From Phoronis australis (taxonomy: Eukaryota > Phoronida > Phoronidae), in the NCBI GenBank assembly GCA_002633005.1, contig NMRA01000054.1, positions 85,006 through 149,005 of the forward strand: DNA of 64,000 nt, written 5' to 3'. The position numbers were made by a program, and so were the translations under genes. The notes beneath the pieces were generated by a model, which saw only the letters and a list, made by a program, of their open reading frames with translations, made no database searches and was not told the origin of the DNA. Within the stretch, counting starts at the first letter, position 1. Every line of letters begins with the position of its first letter. Of this stretch, positions 19,101 through 29,300 are shown piece by piece.

Positions 19101-20996
19101 ACAAAGTTTTAGAGTGGTTTAATGCCCTATTGAGTATAAGTCTACCAAAAATCTAACCACCGGAAATGGGTTAAAACTGCATCATTTCCAAGATGGTCGC
19201 CACGACGTTTCAAAACCATTAAAAACAGCTATAACTTCTTCAATAATTGTGATAGAGAAATAATTTTTGGTTCTAGTCTGTGGTTTTAATGGATGAGAAA
19301 CTCAATGGAGTGTTTAAAATTCAGATATGATCAGTATTTGATATGAAATTCAAGATGGCGGCTAAAATTACAAGAACGAATAATCAATCACTATTTCTCC
19401 ATTACGTTGGGTGGCCAAAAAAAAGTTTTTTCAAAAAATCGTTCACTGGAATTGCACGAAAGTTTGCACGTGTGCATATTAATATATTTTCAGTATAGAT
19501 AAAAATCTAACAATACTCTGTGTTTTCACTCCAGGACAAGAAATATACTTTTTTACTCAAAAAAGTCAATCAAAACTACCCTACATAATTATACAAAGTG
19601 TCATCATCAAGAATGACGGCACTTGGCAATCTATTTACTCAAGAGTGTGTTTTCAAGGTTTGTATCAGAAAAATGTTGTGTCGGTTGGGTGCAACATTTT
19701 GCGAAGTAAAGAATAGAAGGTGTTCTCAAGTGCTGAGAAAGAGTTAATTGAGGTTAATTGCAACATGTTTACACAAAGTCCTAACTGCAAACTAATGAAC
19801 TACAGCGTTTGCAATGCGCTGACAGAGACTATGAGCCAAGGCTTCATAGGTTGTACTATAATTAATAACTTAAACTTGCGAAACTTTTTCTTTACTTATA
19901 AAGTAACTGTCAGTATCAACATGACTGAACACCAAGTGCCAGCCAATGAAATATTTATTCGTCGACACGACGCATGGTCCTTTAGGTTACATTTTCTTCC
20001 AGGATATTATGTTCATTACACGTACTGCCTCAGTTCAATCTTCATCACTATCTTCAAGTTGCTCAGAGACTTGGTTTAGCGGATTGTTACAATATGTCGC
20101 TTGGCACAACCCACATGTAGGTTTACATGCAAGCCCATTCTTTCTGCAACTGCAACGGAGAGTACTACAAGCTACAGTGCAGTTGCAGTGTATCATCTTC
20201 AGGAGAGTTTCTGATGCAGCATTCATGGCAGTCATGATGGGTACGAATCGATTATCTTCAAGTTTGTAACCCAGTCTAGAGGATCCATGTCGTTTGCCAT
20301 CCCCATACAAACCTCGATTGGCATTGATGAAGTAATATCACACTCGACATTATTCCACATATCGCCTTCGACCATCGGTCTCGGTCAACACGCGGAATAA
20401 TGTATCGTGGCATATTACTTCATGTACGCCACTCTCAGTACGTTTTGCGCATTTTTTAGGATTTTTATATGTTCACACTTGTTATTAATTGGATCAGTTG
20501 CAGGCGCGGATCCAGGATTTTGAGTTTGGGGGGGCAGGGCAGAGTATTAGCCAGGATTTTGCCCGTCAGACATTCGCACCCCCACACTGCCGATTGAATC
20601 TTGGAGAATTTCAGGGGCCATGGCCCCTTGTTCCCCCCCCCCCTAAATTTGCCACTGAATTGTGATGTCTTTTTTAAACCGCAATTAATTTACAAATTGT
20701 TTCTTTTCCAAATTACACTTTTCCAGGAAGTCACTAAGCGGCGCTACACATTAAAGTATTCACGGTTTTAATGAGACATAGCATCTTTAAGTCTTAAGTC
20801 ACATTTCATGAAACAGAACCCTGATTTGTAAAATTTGAAGTAACATCCAGAGATAAGACTTGACTTCAAAAATATCGAGACGTAAACACTAACCAAGACG
20901 CTGGCTGCCGGATCCACGGACCATACCGTATTTGTCCTCATCTAAGTAATCTTCCACATCTGTAGGAGTTTCTTCGGTAGAAGATATCACCTCATG
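15944..20996 (-). CDS. Secreted-type protein with anaphylatoxin-like CC..C..C..CC domain (5' partial)
   Basis: Three minus-strand exons join in phase: 20996-20894, 17670-17457 and 16121-15944 (495 nt, 164 residues plus TGA). All have good acceptors (TATTTATTCTAG, GCAATTCTTCAAG, TCTTTAATTTTCAG) and GT donors. The first exon is acidic (TDVEDYLDEDKYG). The second is strongly basic with six Cys: CC-x18-C-x21-C-x6-CC. That is the order and C-terminal C-x6-CC spacing of anaphylatoxin (C3a/fibulin) domains, with longer loops. The third is Thr/Pro-rich (SVTPTPTSPTTAMSPTS). Anaphylatoxin folds occur in complement C3-C5 and fibulins; nothing else here supports either family. A weak 44-nt candidate exon at 23743-23700 ends in the right phase, but no start or signal peptide was established. 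Confidence 0.5.
16658..16728 (+). repeat. (GT)n/(GTGC)n microsatellite
   Basis: Alternating GT and GC dinucleotides with a GCGT core run, 71 bp. The cysteine-rich frame through it is an artefact. Confidence 0.95.
17457..17670 (-). CDS. Exon: basic six-Cys anaphylatoxin-like domain
   Basis: 214 nt, phase 1 to 2. Key residues are KKLKKRCC, RWRNC, LKKTCMKVAKACC and FRYKS. Roughly one residue in three is Lys or Arg. Cys order CC-C-C-CC with terminal C-x6-CC matches anaphylatoxins; loop lengths (18 and 21) exceed the usual 12 or so. It could instead be a cationic antimicrobial-like module. Confidence 0.5.
18162..19022 (-). mobile_element. LINE 3' end, copy 1 (RT C-terminus + 3' UTR)
   Basis: The minus frame 19022-18534 has the C-terminal RT/thumb pattern of Jockey/CR1-like LINEs: IQPHVDYCLPVWRHTS, VIQNRAARAILRTKIR, LYSKLGFMKIRQRNKYFS, INGLAPAYLSKF. 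It is followed by a 3' UTR containing GAGGGCCCTCTTGGAAAG and a terminal (AAAT)n tract (18162-18190 on plus, TTTA repeats). It is 5'-truncated, as most LINE copies are. Copy 2 lies at 21157-21822 in the same orientation. Confidence 0.8.
19150..19620. other. Probable dispersed repeat with 'AAGATGG' motifs
   Basis: Non-coding sequence with ATTTCCAAGATGGTCGCC and TTCAAGATGGCGGC about 160 bp apart, each followed by similar AT-rich text. This may be a degenerate tandem repeat, but no second genomic copy was found in the window. Confidence 0.3.
20035..20310 (-). pseudogene. Fragment with Tesmin/TSO1-like CXC cysteine motif
   Basis: The minus frame contains HCNCTVACSTLRCSCRKNGL then ACKPTCGLCQATYCNNP, ending in an acidic QLEDSDED. 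The CxCxxxCxxxxCxCRKxGLxCxxxCxxCxxxxC pattern is the CXC (Tesmin/TSO1) zinc-binding type, which in invertebrate genomes is also found in proteins of mobile elements. No intact gene surrounds it, and a foldback repeat lies immediately beside it. A transposon remnant is most likely. Confidence 0.5.
20326..20428. repeat. Foldback hairpin repeat
   Basis: The left arm ATGAAGTAATAT...CATTATTCC and the right arm GGAATAATG...ATATTACTTCAT are reverse complements with a few mismatches. They surround a GC-rich core with GACCATCGGTCTCGGTC. It adjoins the CXC fragment. Confidence 0.6.
20501..20657 (+). mobile_element. hAT-like MITE (GGCGGATC-family), small copy A
   Basis: It starts CAGGCGCGGATCCAGG and ends AAATTTGCCACTG; poly-G and poly-C runs lie inside each end. 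The flanks AGTTG and AATTG could be a decayed 5-bp target duplication. The inverted copy at 36090-36251 shares TTTGAGTTTGGGGGG, GGGCAGAGTATTAGCCAGGA and AATCTGGGAGAATTT-like blocks. Confidence 0.55.
20894..20996 (-). CDS. Exon: acidic region of the anaphylatoxin-like gene
   Basis: Acceptor TATTTATTCTAG and donor GTTAGTG bound 103 nt, phase 0 to 1. The peptide HEVISSTEETPTDVEDYLDE continues DKYGMVRGSGSQRL. It is a disordered acidic segment directly before the basic Cys domain. Its phase matches the next exon exactly (CTT G|GT GGC). Confidence 0.5.
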
Positions 20997-21156
20997 CTAG
21001 AATAAATACATACAAAAGCGTAACACGGATATTATTTTGGACGCAACCAATGATAGCAGTGTCAGGAGTAGACTGACATTGGTCTTATTTTGCTGTTCTC
21101 TTTGTTTACTACAACATAGCACTTGGTCGACATTACCCAAAAGGTCAGTCCAGGGA

Positions 21157-21822
21157 TATTTATTTATTTATTTGTTTAGTTATTGTAATATTCAAAATGA
21201 GGGTGGCCCCTTCAGTGATAGCACTGCTTTCCAAGAGGGCCCTCAACAACAAAATATACAACAGTAAGATAAATAATAAAGAAGTAAAACAATAATTAAA
21301 TACATATAACAAAGATACAATTAAAACAACTTGACGATTGAGGTAATAAATAAATGACAGAGGATGATCAAAATTTGATTAATAGAGATGATACAAATTA
21401 AGAGATGATAACAAATAGCGAGAGCATTTAGAATGATGAAAATGACATAATTAATGCAGCTGGCAGAGAGATATTTATTTCTTTGTTTTACTTTCATAAA
21501 TCCAAGCTTGGAGTACAAGTCGTCGACCCGGGTGTCCCTAGTTCTAGTACCCAGGATAGCCCTGGCAGCTCTATGTTGGATTACTTGGACTTTGCTGATA
21601 AGTGTGTGGCTGGTATGACCCCAAACCGGTCAACAATAACCAATATGAGGGTGAATAATTGAATGGTAAAGAGTCTTAAGAGTGCTGGCATTAAGAAATT
21701 TACCTAGACGTTTAAGTACACCGCTTTTCTTTGATAATTTCTTTGTGTTACAATCTACGTGTATATTAAATTTACAGATTGGATCTAAAATAAGGCCCAA
21801 AGTACTTAAACTTGTCAACACT
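21157..21822 (-). mobile_element. LINE 3' end, copy 2
   Basis: Same family and orientation as 18162-19022. The shared 3' UTR reads GAGGGTGGCCCCTTCAGTGA on plus with a (TTTA)n start. RT pieces are YSKLGFMKVKQRNKYLS (21518-21321) and LYHSIIHPHIGYC (21821-21630). It has internal deletions and is dead. Confidence 0.75.
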
Positions 21823-21849
21823 CTCGATAGCGGAACGATTGATAGAAAA

Positions 21850-24654
21850 GTTGTTTACAAAAGAATAGCAGAAAACATTCTAGATGATTCTAGTATGTTA
21901 GTGATTAATTTAGTGTGGAACATTCTAGAGCCTATATTTTAGAATGATTGGGTAAGTTCTAAAATGTGCTTGAGTTCGTGAAAAGTTCCAGAATATTGTA
22001 AAAGACTATTAGTACCCAGACAGTTAGTTGAAGTTGAGTTTAAGTTGGAGTTGAAAGTCAAGTAAAGACAGTTGAGCTTGAGCCGAGTTAAAGTTGGAAA
22101 TACAGTTACAGAATCAGCAGTTACAGCGTTAGTCAATAGAGCGCCACCTATAGAGACAACCAGTCATTGAATCAACGAGTGTAACAGTTGTTGGAAGTGT
22201 CTTAAAATTTCATCACAAGTCAAGCACTGGTTGGAGCATATATAGAACAAATATCACATAGGATTTGTGAACGTAAGGTCGAGATTAAAAAAGTAATTTA
22301 ACTCGAACCAGTCTCCAGTCAATAGTCGCACTGAAAGCTATTAGCACAGATCAGTAACAACCAGCGCCCAACTCAGCGTAACAAGCATTTTCATTCAAAA
22401 TACACAACACGCCAAACGTAGTACATGTGTGGAAATATTCGTATATGCTTTTTACGAAGAGGTGCAACGTTTTCAGAAAACACTATAAAATATAAACTGA
22501 CCCCCATAAGCCGTTTGGGAAAACATAAACTGAATAGACATGACAAGAACTATCGCAATTAAAAAAAACAAACAAAAAATAAATATCAGCAATAAGTTGG
22601 TAAATTTACAAGATTTGGATTTATCGGCACAATAAACCATGATTATTTTTTGCATAGGCTTTCGCTTCCGGGTGACCCGTATTCAGAATTGTGAAAAAAT
22701 TATGTGTTGTATGTGTCTCATCTATGACAGCAAAGGTAGATCTTTCCAGAAATGCAAGCACCTTTTTGTGATGGGCCAATTGGTGTGTCTTCCTGTTACA
22801 ATATCCCCGCGTCAATTAACGCTGTATACAAGCGCTACAAAGAGCAGCTCAGTCTCACTCAGAGTGCAGAGTGGCACATAACACACGTCTAACACACGGG
22901 TAGACATTTTAGAAAATTTTTCTCAATCAGAACATTGCCTTTCTTGCATAGAATGAGCCCTTTCAAGGCGATCGCTTTAAGTCGTCAATTCCCAGGGTTC
23001 ATCGAGAACTAACGAAACCATTAGCAAAGTCATATGCAATTTGCTCTTAGTGGTCGGGAGTTTCTTGGGTGTACGCAACGAGCCAAGGTTGCACGTAAGG
23101 TCAGAACTGACGCTCAACATTTACGGCACAAATTACATTTCGACGAAACCGATTTATCAACATGGTCGATACCGCGAGACGTATCTTATCACATTTTGAG
23201 TTTTATGCACCCTCAAACGTGGATTTGCAACATCGTCCGCTACCGAAATACCAGCAGCAAGGAGGAAACCAAATTAGACAGAAGAATAGGTTTTAAAAAA
23301 TGCTCGCGGGGCTCTATTGAAGATTGTTTTAGTTTGATGAGAAAGTTATTTAGCTGTCTGACGTATAAAAAACATTGGATAGGTGAAAATTAAATTATAA
23401 TATTAGGCTTCTTTAAGCGAAATTTATATTTTTAAAGATGCTTATTAAAAAGTTTTTGTTTCCTTTCGAGTAATAAGATATGAGGGCCATTCAAATAATT
23501 TTATTTACAATCCAGCAACAAAAAAAAAATATTTTTCAGTTGTAAAAACGAATTTCTTTTTCGAACAAGCAGACCTCGACAGTGAAAATTCTAAACACAA
23601 AATATTTTTCTTGTCTCGATACCAATGTCAGAGGAGCGACAGTAGTGTGAGGGGAAACAAAGTATTTTAGGATTATAGGCCTTTAAGAAAACGCATTACC
23701 TTAGTACGAACAAGAATTGATTGTGAACTGCTCGTCGTTCTTACTACAGGTTGTCAAATCTTTCTTTCAATCTTTCAATCTCTTATTCAAACGATACCTT
23801 GCCAGAATTTCCATTTCTTAAAAGTCGCGTAGATCATCGTCTTCTCAGTGAATATGCGAAATGCTCTTCTATGCGGAATGAGGACTATAAGAGCAGCCCT
23901 GTCTTTGAGAAATTGGTGAAAATTCATATCTCTGACACTAATTCACACAGAAGTCACAGAACTGTGTGTAAACACCTAGTGGCTGTAACAATGAAAGTAC
24001 TGAACATGCCTAGTGATGTCCGAGCACATCTTTAATCATACGAAAAAATTACTCACGGAAATTGGTGATAGACATTTTATAACAGCATACTGTGATAACG
24101 AGATTTGTCGGTTCTAAGCTGGTGCTGGAATCTGTTTTCCAAGTCTTCCTATCTTAAATGAGGAAAAAAGGGCACTAATGGGCAATTTTATCATGGTGGT
24201 TCAGACTAAAGCCACTACAATTAAAATTATAATTGTACGCCAGTATGAGTGTGAGCTAATCAATCAGCTTGTTACCATTTTCTCTCGGACAGCCAAGTAG
24301 CCATAGAAGCCCTAACGAAACCGAGGTCAACTCTCACTGTGGTAATGCAGCTTAAATTAATGTACATAATACGCTTACGGCTGAGAGAACTACCAATATT
24401 CACTGGTGTGAGGCTCATGTAGAAATTGAAAGCAATGAAAATACAAACAAAGTCGTAACAACAAGAGCAAGCGAGCGCTCTGCACCATGCACGTGGGATT
24501 TCTAACTGATGCTGCAGGATGAGTGTACTCAAGCGGCTACGTATTTGGTCAGTAGTCCAATGTGCCTCTGGTACTTCTCGCAGGCAAAGTGAGGAGAGTT
24601 TCAAAATATGACCAAACTAAAAGTATACAAAAATTATGAGTCCTTGCTGAACTT
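21850..24654. other. Non-coding stretch, no supported gene
   Basis: Open frames here are short and lack splice context or recognisable domains. One possible exon of the anaphylatoxin-like gene (23743-23700, minus, 44 nt, ends CGTACTAAG|GTAATG in phase 0) is too weak to list as coding. Confidence 0.3.
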
Positions 24655-24886
24655 ACTTGAGATATAAGGGAAACTTTTCGTCACTCTGTTAGCTTTTTCA
24701 AGTCTGTGCGACCTCTGGTGAATCCCGTCCCAGGTGTGTGAGAATTTGAATCTCAAGCAACCTATCAAACACCTGGGAAAGGATTCAGACTAAAGTTTCC
24801 CACCGATTTTCTCAACTGCAGCTGAAACCACCAGAGGTCACAGAAGCTTGATCTGCTGGTGAAACGTTGCCCGTTTTATCTCAAGT
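24655..24886. repeat. Imperfect inverted repeat (MITE-like)
   Basis: The ends ACTTGAGATATAAGGG and CCGTTTTATCTCAAGT are reverse complements with small gaps. Inner blocks GACCTCTGGTG / CACCAGAGGTC and CCCAGGTGT / ACACCTGGG also pair. About 230 bp, no coding content. Confidence 0.5.
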
Positions 24887-25369
24887 TAAATCAGTAATGA
24901 CTCATAATTTCTCGTACTGCATGAGCCATAACAGACAACTATATACCAATTCAAGATTCGAAATCTTTCGAGTGCTGATAGATGAGGATTAGGCATGCGA
25001 TACGAATTCCAACAGGTCATTGTCCAAAAGTCCAACATAGGCATATCACTAGTATGAATTGCCCAATGTGTCCTGAATATGGTCCTAATGTTCAAACACT
25101 TAAACATATGGTGGAATTGCCCAGCATTTCTTAGACCAAGTAGGAAACGCATGTATAGCAGCAATAGAAAAGTATACCAGTTTTCTTAAAATATACAGAG
25201 GGACTTGAAAAATTGTTTCACGAAGAGCCTGTTGGTCGATAACAGGGCTCTCTGGAGTTTCGTTCAGGTGTTCCGTGCAGTGGGCCAAACTACGTGACCT
25301 GCTTCAGGAACTTAGGGAATAAGGCACACGACTACATGCCACCGTGCCTACTCGGTGATAGTTCACTTG

Positions 25370-25395
25370 CGTCCCCCCCACCCCCCCCCCGGTTT
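25370..25395. repeat. C-rich low-complexity tract
   Basis: Runs of C (GTCCCCCCCACCCCCCCCCCGG) downstream of the two-reeler gene's stop codon. Confidence 0.8.
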
Positions 25396-25552
25396 TTCAG
25401 CGACGCTCTTATTAGCAACGGAAACAGTATGAAAAGGACTATCATGGGTAAATGGAATAAAAGCCTTAATTCCACGTTTGTCTCAGCCAGTTAAACACTT
25501 AGTGAAGTGCAACTTTAAGCAATTCTTAAATATAATAAAATAACATGTTTAA

Positions 25553-26373
25553 CTAGGAACTAACCCAAGGCACTGTGGGCTGCCTCCAAGGTTGCCCATG
25601 CATTCCCAAATTCTTAGTATCCCACCGCTTTTTTCCAGGTCTTATAAACTTTGGTTGGCGACGTCCATTCCAAACCCTCATGCCGAACTGCGGTTCTTGT
25701 TCTTCTGCGCTTTCGAGAGAATCTTTCTCATCTGATTCATCATCTTCATGTTCCCGGTAGTGACCCCGTGTATTCCATCTTCTCTGATCCTTTCGACCAC
25801 TCCATTGATCCCACCAACTTTCAGCTGAATGGGAATCATATCGACCGAAGTTTTCATCATCTTCAAACATGCTTGCAGGATCATGAACGTGATATCGTCC
25901 ATTCCATCGTCTACGCTTATTTCGTCGACCATTTCCAGGTCGCCCACCTTTCCTGTGCCAGCCTGTACTCTCAGTACCACCTGAATGAAAAACTTGCTCA
26001 TTGACTGGCTCGTAGCCATCGAATGAATTCGCAGCAGAATCTTCGTGATAGCGATGGCGCCTGCTCCATCTCCCCATGCCATTTTGACGACCACCCCTAG
26101 CCCTGTCCTCGTCAGAATAAGAATCATACCCATGACGAAAATTCCCATGACGAAAATTTTTCCAGGGTCGCTTGGGCTGGAATCGACTCTCGATGTCTGA
26201 AATTCCGTCATAGATGCTGTATTCATAGTTCCTGTCATAGTTGCCATCAGTGTCCATGCTGTCATCAGGAAAAACGCTGCTATGGATAGATTGATGGAAT
26301 TCTTCGTCTTCGTCATCGATGAAAGACTCATCCACGAATGAAGTTTCTTCACGGTTGTGAAAATCATGAGACG
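25553..26373 (-). CDS. Exon 8: charged Arg/Trp-rich C-terminal tail
   Basis: Acceptor ATATCGTTACTAG, then 821 nt in phase 1 to TAG at 25555-25553. It starts acidic (DESFIDDEDEEFHQ), then repeats FRHGNFRHG. Basic Trp motifs follow (GRWSRRHR, RNKRRRWNGR, DQRRWNTRG, MRVWNGRRQ, KKRWDTK), mixed with acidic runs (EHEDDESDEKD, ESAEEQE). Dibasic and RxKR-like sites could be proprotein-convertase targets (inference). No known domain and no close tandem repeat consensus. Confidence 0.75.
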
Positions 26374-29300
26374 CTAGTAACGATATATGATTTGCAGTTA
26401 ACACCAATACATCATTAATATTTCAAGAACATTGATTCAGTTCAAGGGAAGACATTTTTGTGAATGACAGGGATATGCTATGCAGTAATGAATTTTGTCA
26501 CCAAATTCCCTCAAAGACGAGATATCCACCTCAGCCATCTTCTGACGAATAGGTCTTTCGCATTTTGTAATTTTCGTGAACGGACAAATGTACGTGATCG
26601 GTAAGCTTTACTTAGAACACAAACTGACTGCCTTAGGATCATAACAATTTGCACACAATCACCGACTTTGGTAATATTTTCAGCAATAATTAGGACATAC
26701 ATGTAGTTCGTAACACTTATGTTAAAGTTTTTTATTTCCGCAGAGGCTTTAATTAAATTAAAAACCTTTGAGCACTTACTAGACAACGATATAATTCATG
26801 TGACTATTGTACTTGAACTTACAGTCTTCGCCTTTCCTGCAAATTCTTCTGGATACAAACGTTAAGTCTTCGTATTCGCCGGAAAACAGGGTCCTTTTTT
26901 CAGTAAGTACTGTAGCCCTGCAGACGGGAAATAAAGTATGTGACGAAACCATTTCTTGTGTGCTACATAAGCAGATTTGGGGGCGTTTTTGGATCCTTAT
27001 AACAGGGCAGCTTTGCCAGCCTTGTGTTGTGACAACTCACGCCGAGGCTCATGGAACCTTTACGGTGCATTATGAAGTCAGTTACACAATGATATAGGAT
27101 TCAAATCACATGAAATCCATAATTTTAGCAATTGGTGATGACTGTCTATCAAATGCTTTGATCATGTGTGCATCTTCATGAAATCAAGGTACGTGGCGTA
27201 AAGGTTATGCAAGACCTTTTGACAAACCAGTATGCTTAACAAAATACCTAAAAATAATGGACTTTAAGCCAGTAAAATGAAACGTTTTCGGGAAGTTACA
27301 ATGTATGTTCAGTAAAACATAAGTAAAAAGAAATGTACATGCGGTACAAACAGTATCAAATTTTGTTTGATATGAATGTTCAAGACAAAAATAGTTGTTA
27401 TAGTCTTTAACTTACAGTATCATTTCGCTTTCATTTCATGCGGCTGATATTTTTTCATTGAAGTCGTAAAACTCCTATTTTTGATATTTAACCCTCGTGC
27501 AAAAAGTGTGTTTGCTCACCATACAGTCACACACCCACAGTTAGGAGCTTGCCATGTGAATTTGACAATTTCTTTATGTTCAGACGATTCTTCGACCAGC
27601 GATGGCCAGTGGCATCCACGTCGCAAACTAAGTTTCCTCATGGGCACTAGGTGACCAATGCCACATACATCTTCGTCGTTAAAGGCAGAGATATTTACAC
27701 GTGTAAACTCTACATCTCTTGTAATGACGTCAACTTGAAAAAAAGAAGACCGAGACATTACAATGACTACCTACAACGGAAATTATAAGACAGGGCTGGG
27801 ATCCACGCGCGCAAGAATTTCGCGAATAACGTTAATGTGACCACTGTTTTGCTTGTAATCCATGGTGATAACTCGTCCACGTTTCGCGAGGTTCTTGTCT
27901 CTACAGAAAGCAGAGCCGCAAAATATTTGCTTCAAGACTGTCCATATCATGGTAGAAAATGTTTTTTTTTGTTTTATCCCAAACAGTTCATTGATTGCAT
28001 GGGCAACACGTGCGAGACTAGAGTGGAAAGGCTTCAATTATGGCAGAGTTGGACAAGTCACACCCATTTCGCGCTACACGTTAGTCGTTGATGATCTTTA
28101 CGTGCCCCTTTGATGGCATGAAAAATCTTCTTGCATAACAAGGACATTTTTTGTCAGATCATTTTGTCGAGTCAAGAAGCTTTCTTACGTGATCTTCTCA
28201 TTTAGAATAACAGGTAGGGAGAAAATGAACATTCGATCAAATATTTTGCAAACAGCTTCATATTAAACTGCATTAATCTCATAGTATGGAAACTTCTCTT
28301 GACTATTGCTATTAATACTAAGACTTAAACATGAACGGAAAGTTCCATCTTTCCTGCACATGCCTAGGGCGGTCTTTTTCCTTTGGACGATGTGTCCAGT
28401 TGTGCTAGTTATCCTAAATCAGTCTGCGCAAGTATGTCAGTTTTTACTTTTGTCAACCTTACTCAAAATAAATCTTTTCTGTTACGTTTGAGTTCTTTGT
28501 TACAAAACAAAATACTAACACGGGTAAAGATTCACAGAAACACCCAGTTCAACACGTAAATGTGTATGACAAATCACAAACTGCGCTTATACGCTTGGGC
28601 GCCTACGCCTTTATGCAACACACTTGGGATTTTTCTCTGAAAGGTGCACTTTTCGGATATAGGCGCATGACTTAAATAATGTACATATAAGTGCATACAC
28701 AGTTTATTCTTTTATTGGGAGGCTTTCATTCAACGGTCAATGAGTCAAATTTGGCAGCAACATTTCTCTTTTTACAAACTGTTGGTCTCAAGCCCATCTG
28801 CTTTCAATACACACATGAAGAGCAGCTCTACACTGGTAGACTTTAACGTACAATTGTATTCGATTCCGGGTTCGTATCCTTCCCCACTTGCACAAATGTC
28901 TTCGTGTACTTTCATTTCGAATGCCGGGGTGCCGTCAGGTAGCACGTTATCGCCGTAATATTTGGCCGGGTAAGGCTGAGGACAATGAACTGCAATTGAA
29001 AGGGATACTGAATGAATACAACTTATTTTGTCATGCTGTAAATCTGAATGCCTCGATGACACTGGTCCAGAACAGCGCAAATATGGCAGGTTCATGTATA
29101 TTGGATATACTTTCAAAGCACGATTCTGTACAGGACAATCTTTGGATCAATAGTGTATTTACTAACAGTTGTCTTGTAAACATTTGCGAAACGAATTGCT
29201 TCAAGAGTTTGAAATGTTCTATTGGTGCGAACAAACGTTGACACATTCGAGGGAGACTGACAAGGCATATTCCATTCATTCAAACAAAAAATGCAACGTA

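Noticed and set aside
24400-24500. Signal-peptide-like minus frame (MVQSARLLLLLRLCLYF)
   Set aside because: Attractive as the start of the anaphylatoxin-like gene, but no donor gives the phase needed by the next exon.
25651-26004. Plus-strand frame of 117 codons
   Set aside because: Antisense to the same exon, no splice or domain support.
25678-26367. 229-codon minus frame overlapping the reeler gene's last exon
   Set aside because: It is a shadow of the 8th exon in another frame. Only the 25553 frame joins in phase to exon 7 and ends the protein.
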